Origin: a virus
IMG/VR virus record: IMGVR_UViG_3300047322_000893
Span: 1 to 36,727 of that record
Reading direction: 5' to 3' (one strand)
DNA length: 36,727 bases
The translations under genes and the position numbers were made by a program. The notes beneath the pieces were generated by a model. It did not search any database and was not told the DNA's origin. It was given only the letters and a program-made list of their open reading frames with translations. Shown piece after piece: positions 28,160-35,418 of this stretch (its first letter is position 1; each line of letters starts with the position of its first letter).

Positions 28160-31030
28160 ATGGCGAACAAACTTTCCCTCGGGTTGGTGATCGGTGGAGC
28201 CGTCAGCCCTACGGTCGGCGCCGCGTTCAATGAGGTGACCGGGCGCATCAAGCGTTTGGAGGCGGAAGGGAACAAGGCGCGAATGCTGCAGCGCACGATT
28301 GGCGACACCATTCGCCTGCGCGATGAATGGAAAAAGGCCCACGACAGCGGCGCCGCTGGTGCGTCGAAGCTGCTGGGTCGCTTGAATTCCAACCTCGACA
28401 GCCTGAAAAAACAGGGTATCGAAGTCGGCCGGCTGGACAAAGCGTACCGATCCCTCGGCCAGGCGGCGAGCAAGGCCGAGTTCAAGGCCAAGGGGTACCA
28501 GCAGATCGATGCCGGCACGGCGGGGATGAAAAGCACGGTCGGTCAGGCCGTGGCCGGTGTGGCAACGGTGGGTATTGCGACCAAGGTCAGTGCCGACTTC
28601 GGGGCCATCGTCCGCGACATCGCGATCAAGGCCGGCATTGCCAACGATCCAAAAGAAAAACAGATGGCGCAGACGATCATCGAGACCTCGCGCGACACCG
28701 GTATGGCGCGCAATGACGTCGCCGACGTGGTCAACCAGTTGGTGGGCGCCGGAATGGATCTGGCCAAGGCGCTGGAGTACGCGCCGGTCGCGGCCAAGTT
28801 TGCCGTGGGTCAGGGTTCGAGCGGTGCCGACACGGCGAAGATGATCAATGCCCTCGGGCAGAACGCCAAGATTACCGACGCCAAACAGATGCAGCAGGCG
28901 CTGGAAGCGATCGCCTTTCAGGGGCAGGCCGGTAGTTTCGAGGCCGTCGACATGGCGCGTTGGTTCCCCGAGCTGCTGTCGAACATGGGCAATTTGAACA
29001 TCACCGGCATGGACGCGGTGACGCAGCTGGGCGCCATGCTCCAGGTGCAGATGAAGACTGCCGGCGGCGCCGATGAGGCGGCGAACAACCTGAAAAACTG
29101 GATGGGCAAGATCGGATCAACCGACACGGTGGAGGCCTACAAGAAGGCCGGTATCGATTACAAAGGCTCGATGCAGACCGGTTTGCAGAACGGACTATCG
29201 ACCCTGGAATCGAGCATGGCCTTGGCGCAGAAATACATCCAGGCCACCGACCCGAAACGTGCTGCGCAGATGGCCGAAGCCACGGCGAAGATCAGCCAGG
29301 AGGCGGATCCAGAAAAGGCTAAGGCGATGATGGCGTCGCTCGAAGAGGCCCTGCGTACCGGCGACCTGTTCGCCGACATGCAGGTCAAGGCGGCGCTCTC
29401 GGCGTACCTGCAGAACAAGGCGTTGTACAGCCAACTGAAAAACGATTCGCGTGAAGCGTCGGGCATCCTCGACAAAAACCTCGCCGAGCGGCGGGAAGCC
29501 TCGTCGCAGAAGTGGGCGGAGATGGCGCAGTCGATGGATGACGCCCTGCGCAGTGTCGGCGATGCCCTGCGGCCGGTGACCGATACCGTGGCCGAGGGGT
29601 TGACCAAAGTCACCAAAGGCATCACCGCGCTGTCGGACAGTTCGCCCGGGGTGGTCACCGGTATCGCGACGGTCGGCGGTGGCTTCCTGGCGCTGAAGAC
29701 GTTGTTCAGCTCGTACAAGATCGGCAAGGGCTTGTTCAACCTGGCGCGCGGGACCCTCGGTAAAGGCAAGTCTGACGAGGTGCAGAAAGTCTTCATCACC
29801 AACTCGCTGAAAGGTGATCGTGTCGTCCCGGGGGCGGAGCTCAAGAGCAAAGCGGGTAAGGCCTTGTCTTTGGTCGAGACGGGGCTGAAGGCGGTGGCAG
29901 CAGTCAAGGGCGCGTCTGAAGTTGGCGAGGCGGCTGATGGACAGGAGGGCAAGAAAGCCGGTGGTTTTGACTTGGTGTCGACCGGTCTCAAGGTGGTGTC
30001 GCTCGCTAAAGAAGCCAGCGAAGACGGTGATGTGCAGGCCGGACTAGAAGACGGCGCTGTCAGGAAGGTGTTTGTGGTCAACGCTGCCGCCATGGGCGGC
30101 GGAGGTGGACCGGTTGAGCGTCGGCGCCGTGGTCGTGGGCCCGCGCGACATTCCTCTCGGCGGCGTCGGTCTGCAGTGCCGCCACGCCCGGGAGGTCCAT
30201 CACGTCCACCGGTCCCCACGCCAAGACCGGCTGTTCCAGCACCGCGTCCACCCGTGTCACTACCTTCAACCGGCGGAGTATTGGCCAAGCTTGGGGTCGT
30301 GGCGGAAACGGTGGGGAAGGTCGGCAAGCTGGGCAAAGTGATCCCCGGCGGTTCGCTGATAGAAGCCGGTGGCATGGCATTCGAAACCTACCAGAACGCC
30401 AAGACCCGGCAGGAAAAGGCCGAAGGTTACGGCGAGGCGGCGGGTTCGCTGGCGGGCACCATGGCCGGTGCCGCCGCCGGGGCGGCCATCGGTTCGGTGG
30501 TCCCCATCATCGGTACCGCCATTGGCGGCATGGTCGGCGCGTACCTGGGTAGCCTGGGCGGGACTGCCTTGGGCGGTGTTGCGGGTAAGTCCTGGTTCGG
30601 CAGCGAAGAGCAAAAGCCAGCCACTGCGGTAACGCCTTTGCTGATGGCGCCTCGGCCGGGGCCGGTGGTGCCAAGTCTGGCCAGTATGGGACGTTCCTTC
30701 AACGGGGCGAACGAGCCTGGTGCATTGCTGATGGCAGGTCACGCCGCACCACCCAGCCCAGCGTTGGGTGATGTCGCGCGCGCGTTGGCGGCGCCAAACC
30801 CGACCAAGCCGGCGGCGGTGGTGATTCAGTCGAAAGAGCCTGGGAAACCAGTACCCACCAAAGTGGATCAGCAGTTTAAGTACTCCTTGAACATGCCAGT
30901 CACCGTGCAAGGCGATGTCAAAGATCCACAACGATTGGCGCAAGACCTGATGCCGTACATGCAGCGGATGATGGCCGATGCCGCGAAACAGAGTATGTCC
31001 AACCAACTGTTCGATGAACCCCACTTGTAA
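28160..31030 (+). CDS. Tail tape measure protein
   Basis: 956 residues, the largest structural gene; its length sets tail length. The N-terminal part is helical and coiled-coil rich (NEVTGRIKRLEAEGNKARML). The TMP-core family region follows (about 140-420, with VVNQLVGAGMDLAKALEYAP and FQGQAGSFEAVDMARWFPEL). A low-complexity Gly/Arg/Pro linker lies about residues 648-704. A glycine-zipper membrane-type segment is at about 755-805 (GAAAGAAIGSVVPIIG, then IGGMVGAYLGSLGG), likely to enter the host membrane during DNA delivery. It overlaps no neighbour; gpU follows 9 bases later. Confidence 0.95.
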   Translation: MANKLSLGLVIGGAVSPTVGAAFNEVTGRIKRLEAEGNKARMLQRTIGDTIRLRDEWKKAHDSGAAGASKLLGRLNSNLDSLKKQGIEVGRLDKAYRSLGQAASKAEFKAKGYQQIDAGTAGMKSTVGQAVAGVATVGIATKVSADFGAIVRDIAIKAGIANDPKEKQMAQTIIETSRDTGMARNDVADVVNQLVGAGMDLAKALEYAPVAAKFAVGQGSSGADTAKMINALGQNAKITDAKQMQQALEAIAFQGQAGSFEAVDMARWFPELLSNMGNLNITGMDAVTQLGAMLQVQMKTAGGADEAANNLKNWMGKIGSTDTVEAYKKAGIDYKGSMQTGLQNGLSTLESSMALAQKYIQATDPKRAAQMAEATAKISQEADPEKAKAMMASLEEALRTGDLFADMQVKAALSAYLQNKALYSQLKNDSREASGILDKNLAERREASSQKWAEMAQSMDDALRSVGDALRPVTDTVAEGLTKVTKGITALSDSSPGVVTGIATVGGGFLALKTLFSSYKIGKGLFNLARGTLGKGKSDEVQKVFITNSLKGDRVVPGAELKSKAGKALSLVETGLKAVAAVKGASEVGEAADGQEGKKAGGFDLVSTGLKVVSLAKEASEDGDVQAGLEDGAVRKVFVVNAAAMGGGGGPVERRRRGRGPARHSSRRRRSAVPPRPGGPSRPPVPTPRPAVPAPRPPVSLPSTGGVLAKLGVVAETVGKVGKLGKVIPGGSLIEAGGMAFETYQNAKTRQEKAEGYGEAAGSLAGTMAGAAAGAAIGSVVPIIGTAIGGMVGAYLGSLGGTALGGVAGKSWFGSEEQKPATAVTPLLMAPRPGPVVPSLASMGRSFNGANEPGALLMAGHAAPPSPALGDVARALAAPNPTKPAAVVIQSKEPGKPVPTKVDQQFKYSLNMPVTVQGDVKDPQRLAQDLMPYMQRMMADAAKQSMSNQLFDEPHL

Positions 31031-31039
31031 GGAGCACCC

Positions 31040-31885
31040 ATGGCCTACATGGAACAGCTACAGGCCGGCCTGAAGTACCTGGTTGAAGCGGGGGAAACCG
31101 GGCGTCGCAGTGCGGATGGCATGCTCGGTCCGGTTAACGGGGCGATCCGCGAAATCACCGGCGCGGCATCCGAGCTGGAAAACATCCCGTTCGTGGGGCC
31201 GGCGATAGGCGCCAAGCTGCAGCGAGTGATGCGCGGAGTCGATGCGGCACAGGCCAAGGTCGGCCAGGTGGTGGCCACCTACGGCCGGGCGACCCGTGCC
31301 GCCGCCGAGGTGCAGGAACGCATGGGGACGTTAAAGGAGCAGGCGGCCAAGGCATCGACGGCGATCAATTCGATTGCCGGCAAGGTCAGTCCATCCCTGG
31401 CCAACATCGTGCCGACCAGTGCGTTTGCCATCGATGGCACGCCGGCACCGGAGGCCGTGAAGCCGTTTCCGCACCTGCTGATCCTGCAGCCGCAGGATCC
31501 CAAGGCCCAACCGTACTACTTCAACTTGGATACGGCGGCCTTCGACGAGCTCACGCGCTCGAGCGAGTTTCGCTGGGCCTCGCAAGAACGCCTGTCGCGT
31601 CGGCCGGCGCAGCAAGCGGTCGGCATCGGCGAAGAAAAAATAAGCCTGAAAGGTACGATCTATCCCGGCTTCAAGGGCGGGCTCAAGCAGCTCGACACCT
31701 TGCGCAGCATGGGCGCGCAACTGAAGCCGTTAACCCTGACCACGGGCTATGGCGATGTCATGGGTACCTGGTGCCTGAAGAGCATCGCGGAAGAGCAGGG
31801 CGCGCTGATGCACGGCGGGATTCCGCGTAAACAAGGGTTCACTCTGGAGTTTTTGCGCTATGGCGACGACATGCAGAACGTCTGA
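31040..31885 (+). CDS. Tail protein gpU with long N-terminal extension
   Basis: 281 residues. The C-terminal half (about 140-281) is the P2 gpU family: HLLILQPQDPKAQPYYFNLD, RRPAQQAVGIGEEKISLKGT, IYPGFKGGLKQLDTLRSMG and the ending FTLEFLRYGDDMQ. P2 gpU is about 160 residues. Here an extra 130 residues at the N-terminus form Ala/Gly-rich helices (AAQAKVGQVVATYGRATRAA, VQERMGTLKEQAAKASTAIN). gpU caps the head-proximal or baseplate end of the tail. The extension may contact the tape measure encoded just before. Start ATG 31040 follows AAGGAG. Confidence 0.88.
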   Translation: MAYMEQLQAGLKYLVEAGETGRRSADGMLGPVNGAIREITGAASELENIPFVGPAIGAKLQRVMRGVDAAQAKVGQVVATYGRATRAAAEVQERMGTLKEQAAKASTAINSIAGKVSPSLANIVPTSAFAIDGTPAPEAVKPFPHLLILQPQDPKAQPYYFNLDTAAFDELTRSSEFRWASQERLSRRPAQQAVGIGEEKISLKGTIYPGFKGGLKQLDTLRSMGAQLKPLTLTTGYGDVMGTWCLKSIAEEQGALMHGGIPRKQGFTLEFLRYGDDMQNV

Positions 31886-32066
31886 CGGGGATCTGCTGGA
31901 CACCATCTGCCACAACTACTATGGCCACCTGAGTGGCACCGTTGAGGCTGTGCTGAATGCCAATCAGGGGTTGGCCGATGAGGCGCAGCCCTATCGTGCA
32001 GGTGTGGTGATCGCGCTACCGGATCTGGCGACGCCCGCACAGGAACAGGTCACACTTTGGGATTGA
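31860..32066 (+). CDS. Tail protein gpX (LysM-like)
   Basis: 68 residues, start inside the end of gpU (26-base overlap). The sequence CRTSDGDLLDTICHNYYGHL, then VEAVLNANQGLADEAQPYRA and VVIALPDL is the P2 gpX family, a LysM-type fold of the baseplate hub. Length matches P2 gpX (67). A hairpin with nine T follows before gpD. Confidence 0.9.
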   Translation: MATTCRTSDGDLLDTICHNYYGHLSGTVEAVLNANQGLADEAQPYRAGVVIALPDLATPAQEQVTLWD

Positions 32067-32112
32067 TGGTCTACACTCGAGCCGCTTGATTACTCAAGCT
32101 CCTTACTTTCTT

Positions 32113-32137
32113 ACCCGCCTTGTGCGGGTTTTTTTTT
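32113..32137 (+). terminator. Hairpin with nine T before gpD
   Basis: ACCCGC-CTTGT-GCGGGT followed by a nine-T run. The 15-base core differs from those at 18266 and 21365 only in two loop bases. A strong intrinsic terminator by shape, yet inside the tail operon, so read-through or an antiterminated polymerase is needed for gpD and lysis. Confidence 0.85.
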
Positions 32138-32148
32138 GAGCACAATCC

Positions 32149-33198
32149 ATGACGCCTATTTTTCGCATCGTTGCCAATGGCGCCGATATCACGGCGTTGA
32201 TCAATGATCGGCTGATCCAGCTGCGCACCCTGGACAAGCCCGGGATGGAATCCGACGAGTTCGAATTGCGGATCGATGACCGCGATGGCCAGGTAACCCT
32301 GCCGTCGCGCGGCAGTGCCATCGAGGTCTATCTCGGTTATGCCGAAACATCGTTGGCCCGCATGGGGCGCTACATGGTGGACGAGATCGAGGTCTCCGGA
32401 CCACCAGATACGCTGGTGATCAAGGGCAAGGCCAGTGACATGCGCGGCACGGGCAAGACCATCCGCAGCGGCAGTTGGGAGAACGTGCCGCTGTCGACCA
32501 TCGTGACCGACATTGCAGCGCGCAACAGCTGGCAGCCGGTGTGCCCGGTGGACACCAAGGTGGTCCGGGCCGACCAGCTCAGTGAGTCCGACTTTAACTT
32601 CCTCACTCGCCTGGCCAGGCAATACGACTGCACGGCCAAGGTTGGTGACGGCAAGCTGTTGGTGATGCCACGCCAAGGCGGGCAGAGCGCGAGCGGCAAG
32701 GCCTTTGGTGCGATCACCCTGACGCGTCGCGATGTCAGCCGGTGGCAGTTTCGTCTGGGGGATCGCAATGCGCACAAGGCTGTGGCGACCAAACATCAGG
32801 ACAAGAAGAACGGGACGCTGGTCGTGGTCTCCCTGGACAACGACGACGTGCCCGATGGCCTGCCGGCGGTGCACACCGACCGGCACATCTATCCCAATAA
32901 AACTGCCGCCGAGGCAGCGGCCAAGGCCCGCTTGGCCGCGTTCAATCGATCCGGTGCCGGTGTGCGTCTGGAAATGCCCGGGCGCACCGACATCTTTGCC
33001 GAGCGCTCGATCAATGCCCAAGGCTTCAAGGACGGACTCGACGGTGAGTACCTGACCGATTCGGTCGAACAGGTTTACACCCAGTCTGGTTGGTCGACCA
33101 CCGTCGAGTGCAATGGCGGCAAGCAAGGTAAAGCGAAGGCCAAGGGCAAGAAGAAAAAACAACCGAAGGACCTGAAGGTGGTCCAGCTAAATCAATAA
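32149..33198 (+). CDS. Late control/baseplate hub protein gpD
   Basis: 349 residues. MTPIFRIVANGADITALIND, then LRTLDKPGMESDEFELRIDD and MVDEIEVSGPPDTLVIKGKA match P2 gpD (T4 gp27-like hub). DFNFLTRLARQYDCTAKVGD is the typical central motif. The C-terminus is a basic run (KAKAKGKKKKQ region). The hub anchors the gpV spike. The ribosome binding site is weak, directly after a terminator-type hairpin. Confidence 0.93.
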   Translation: MTPIFRIVANGADITALINDRLIQLRTLDKPGMESDEFELRIDDRDGQVTLPSRGSAIEVYLGYAETSLARMGRYMVDEIEVSGPPDTLVIKGKASDMRGTGKTIRSGSWENVPLSTIVTDIAARNSWQPVCPVDTKVVRADQLSESDFNFLTRLARQYDCTAKVGDGKLLVMPRQGGQSASGKAFGAITLTRRDVSRWQFRLGDRNAHKAVATKHQDKKNGTLVVVSLDNDDVPDGLPAVHTDRHIYPNKTAAEAAAKARLAAFNRSGAGVRLEMPGRTDIFAERSINAQGFKDGLDGEYLTDSVEQVYTQSGWSTTVECNGGKQGKAKAKGKKKKQPKDLKVVQLNQ

Positions 33199-33208
33199 GC
33201 CGTGTCCG

Positions 33209-33227
33209 CTGACAGCGTCGCTGTCAG
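33209..33227. repeat. Perfect hairpin before the endolysin gene
   Basis: CTGACAGC-GTC-GCTGTCAG, an 8-bp stem with 3-base loop, 20 bases upstream of the endolysin start and without a T-run. The right arm also forms the left half of CTGT-N8-ACAG (33221-33236). It may affect endolysin translation or mRNA stability. Confidence 0.55.
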
Positions 33228-33247
33228 ACAAAACAGGAGTTACGCGA

Positions 33248-33811
33248 ATGCCGTTAACTGAATTACAGCTACAACGCATCATGCCGAACGCCCGCCGCCA
33301 AGCGGGCGTTTTTGTTTCCGCCTTAAACACAGCCATGGCCCGCCGGCAAATCAACACGCCAAAACGCCAGGCGGCGTTTCTCGCGCAGGTCGGGCACGAG
33401 TCCGGCCAACTGCAGTACGTGCGTGAACTGGGTGGCGAGCAGTACCTGGCCAAATACGACATCGGCAATCTGGCGGTGAAATTGGGGAACACTCCAGAAG
33501 CGGATGGTGATGGCCAGCGCTATCGCGGTCGCGGCTTGATCCAGATCACCGGCCACAGCAACTACCTGCGCTGCAGCCTGGCGCTGTTCAATGACGAGCG
33601 CTTATTGCGCACGCCCGAACTGCTCGAGCAGCCACAATGGGCGGCCGAGTCGGCGGCATGGTTCTGGTGGGTACGCGAGCTGAGCGCGTTAGCGGATCGA
33701 GACGAGTTCGAGGCGATCACCCGCAAGATCAATGGCGGGCTGAATGGCCTGGCGGATCGGCTGCAGCTGTGGGAGCGGGCGAGGGCAGTGTTATGCGTCT
33801 CTTCGACCTGA
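33248..33811 (+). CDS. Endolysin, glycoside hydrolase family 19
   Basis: 187 residues after AGGAG. LTELQLQRIMPNARRQAGVF, then AFLAQVGHESGQLQYVRELG with catalytic E51 and E60, and RYRGRGLIQITGHSNYLR, the GH19 substrate-groove signature. WAAESAAWFWWVRELSALAD completes the fold. These enzymes cut the glycan strands of peptidoglycan at lysis. There is no signal peptide, so release depends on the holin. Its end overlaps Rz by 19 bases. Confidence 0.93.
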   Translation: MPLTELQLQRIMPNARRQAGVFVSALNTAMARRQINTPKRQAAFLAQVGHESGQLQYVRELGGEQYLAKYDIGNLAVKLGNTPEADGDGQRYRGRGLIQITGHSNYLRCSLALFNDERLLRTPELLEQPQWAAESAAWFWWVRELSALADRDEFEAITRKINGGLNGLADRLQLWERARAVLCVSST

Positions 33812-34335
33812 TCCAGGCGCCATATCGAGTGATTGCTGTCGGTGGGCTGCTGGTCGCCATCGCGGGTGGTTTTGCAGCGTTGGCCTGGCAGGTCCAGGAC
33901 TGGCGCTACGGCCAACAGCTCGCTGAACAGGCTCGCCTGCATACCGACACTCTCAATCAACTGGCCCTGGCTTCGGCCGCGCAACAGCGTGCCGAACTAG
34001 ATAGGCGTCTGACCCTGGAGCAGAAGCTTTCAGCCAGCGAACAAACCCATTACCGAGCCCTGAGCGATGCCCAACGTGATCAAAGTCGCCTGCGCGACCG
34101 TCTTGCCACTGCTGATGTGCGCCTGTCAGTCCTACTCGACGCCACCGATTCAGCCAGCGGCTGCGCAATGTCAGCCACCACCGCCACCGGCGGCGTGGTT
34201 CATGGCCCCACAAGAGCCCAACTTGACCCAGCGCATGCTCAACGAATTATCGGCATCACCGATGCCGGCGACCAAGGACTGATCGCCTTGGCCGCCTGTC
34301 AGGCCTACGCCAAAGAAGTCTCAACAGCGAAGTGA
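33793..34335 (+). CDS. Rz-like inner-membrane spanin
   Basis: 180 residues from ATG 33793 (MRLFDLIQAPYRVIAVGGLL). One N-terminal membrane span (about 11-32), then a long charged coiled coil (residues about 40-115: YGQQLAEQARLHTDTLNQLA, RRLTLEQKLSASEQTH), and a C-terminal domain ending CQAYAKEV. This is the Rz architecture: it links inner and outer membranes with Rz1 to finish lysis. Rz1 is embedded in another frame at 34067-34282. Confidence 0.9.
   Translation: MRLFDLIQAPYRVIAVGGLLVAIAGGFAALAWQVQDWRYGQQLAEQARLHTDTLNQLALASAAQQRAELDRRLTLEQKLSASEQTHYRALSDAQRDQSRLRDRLATADVRLSVLLDATDSASGCAMSATTATGGVVHGPTRAQLDPAHAQRIIGITDAGDQGLIALAACQAYAKEVSTAK
34067..34282 (+). CDS. Rz1-like outer-membrane spanin lipoprotein (embedded in Rz)
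   Basis: 71 residues in the +1 frame of Rz. MPNVIKVACATVLPLLMCAC is a lipoprotein signal with lipid-modified Cys20 preceded by Ala. The Pro-rich mature part (QCQPPPPPAAW) is followed by NLTQRMLNELSASP. A short proline-rich lipoprotein nested in Rz is the hallmark of Rz1. Confidence 0.88.
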   Translation: MPNVIKVACATVLPLLMCACQSYSTPPIQPAAAQCQPPPPPAAWFMAPQEPNLTQRMLNELSASPMPATKD

Positions 34336-34341
34336 AAAAGA

Positions 34342-34379
34342 GCGACCGGGCTTGATGCGTCAACATCCAGCCCGGTCGC
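34342..34379. terminator. Long hairpin after the lysis genes
   Basis: GCGACCGGGCT (34342-34352) pairs perfectly with AGCCCGGTCGC (34369-34379) across a 16-base loop. No T-run follows on the plus strand; AAAAAG precedes, so the U-tract form exists only for leftward transcripts. Its placement just after the Rz stop suggests an end or 3' stabiliser of the late transcript. Confidence 0.6.
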
Positions 34380-34452
34380 CGTCCCTGCAGAACGTCCCTG
34401 CAAGTCCAGCCAAGGCTCTTGCTCCGTGCACAAAGCGCGGCGAGCCTAGCAC

Positions 34453-34468
34453 CTGTTTATATATACAG
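34453..34468. promoter_or_regulatory. LexA (SOS) box before the Dam-type methylase
   Basis: CTGTTTATATATACAG matches the LexA consensus CTGT-N8-ACAG exactly, with an entirely A/T spacer, and flanking AC...TA fits the extended consensus. It ends 17 bases before the methylase ATG and overlaps the likely -10 region (TATATA), so LexA would repress this gene until DNA damage. Confidence 0.85.
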
Positions 34469-34485
34469 TAAAGGTCTTGCTATCT

Positions 34486-35280
34486 ATGTCTACTCCCATC
34501 ATCCCTTGGATGGGCGGCAAACGCCGCCTGGCCGACCGCCTCATTCCGCTTTTTCCGCCACACGACTGCTACGTCGAAGTCTTTGCCGGCGGTGCCGCGC
34601 TCTACTTCATGAAGCCCCAGCCATCGCCCGTGGAAGTTCTCAATGACATCAACGGCGATCTGGTGACGCTTTACCGCGTCGTGCAGAACCACCTCGAAGA
34701 ATTCGTGCGCCAGTTCAAGTGGGCGCTCAGTTCGCGCCAGGTGTTCGAGTGGCAGAAGATGTCCCGTCCTGAAACCCTCACCGATATCCAGCGCGCCGCA
34801 AGATTTTTCTACCTGCAGCACCATGCCTTCGCCGGTAAGGTGACTGGGCAGACGTTCGGTACCGCCACCACGGGCCCGGCCATCAACTTGCTACGGATCG
34901 AGGAAAATCTCTCGGCTGCTTGGCAGCGCCTGTCTGGCACCTACGTGGAGAACCTACCCTGGCTCGAGTGCGCTGAACGCTACGACCGTCCTCATACCTT
35001 TCATTATATGGACCCGCCGTATTGGCAGACTGCCGGGTACGGGGTGGATTTTCCGTTTCAGAATTACGAGCGGATGGCCGACTTCATGCGCCGCTGCAAA
35101 GGTAAGGTAATGGTCAGCATCAACGACCACCCGGACATCCGCCGGGTTTTTGAGGGCTTTCATTTCGAAACACTGGACATCCGCTACAGCAACACCAATC
35201 AGCGCCAAGCAAAAGCAGAGGTAAGTGGGGAGTTGGTCATCACGAACTGGGAACCTTCCGCTCTGGGATGTCTGTTCTGA
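34486..35280 (+). CDS. DNA adenine N6-methyltransferase, Dam/D12 class
   Basis: 264 residues from ATG 34486 (MSTPIIPWMGGKRRLADRLI). It has the N-terminal 'W.GGK..l' and AdoMet-binding VEVFAGGAAL (30-39), NDIN (53-56), and the catalytic DPPY (176-179, HYMDPPYW), in the order of D12-class m6A methylases. The target is not predictable; GATC is common for Dam but D12 enzymes vary. No matching restriction gene of a known pair is adjacent, though a PD-(D/E)XK-like gene follows 138 bases later. It may protect phage DNA from host or rival nucleases. Its own promoter carries a LexA box, separating it from the lysis genes. Confidence 0.92.
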   Translation: MSTPIIPWMGGKRRLADRLIPLFPPHDCYVEVFAGGAALYFMKPQPSPVEVLNDINGDLVTLYRVVQNHLEEFVRQFKWALSSRQVFEWQKMSRPETLTDIQRAARFFYLQHHAFAGKVTGQTFGTATTGPAINLLRIEENLSAAWQRLSGTYVENLPWLECAERYDRPHTFHYMDPPYWQTAGYGVDFPFQNYERMADFMRRCKGKVMVSINDHPDIRRVFEGFHFETLDIRYSNTNQRQAKAEVSGELVITNWEPSALGCLF

Positions 35281-35418
35281 TTTGGCACATCTTTATGGAT
35301 AGGTTCATCGAAACGATGGCGTCTGTTTCTCTTCGTTCTGAACCTCAGGAAATCAGAGGCAGATAACCGCGTAAAACAAGCTCGTACTGTTCTGCCCTTG
35401 AACCTCTAAGTGATTACC

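Noticed and set aside
29158-30375. Minus-strand open frame of 405 codons opposite the tape measure
   Set aside because: Ser/Thr/Pro-rich translation typical of the antisense of Gly/Ala/Arg codons; no start signal.
12436-34335. R-type tailocin (headless tail) interpretation
   Set aside because: A full set of terminase, portal, protease, decoration and capsid genes is intact, so this is a phage genome rather than a bacteriocin locus.
34342-34379. Long hairpin as a structured RNA or attachment site
   Set aside because: Perfect arms and position after Rz are sufficiently explained as a transcript end; nothing links it to recombination.
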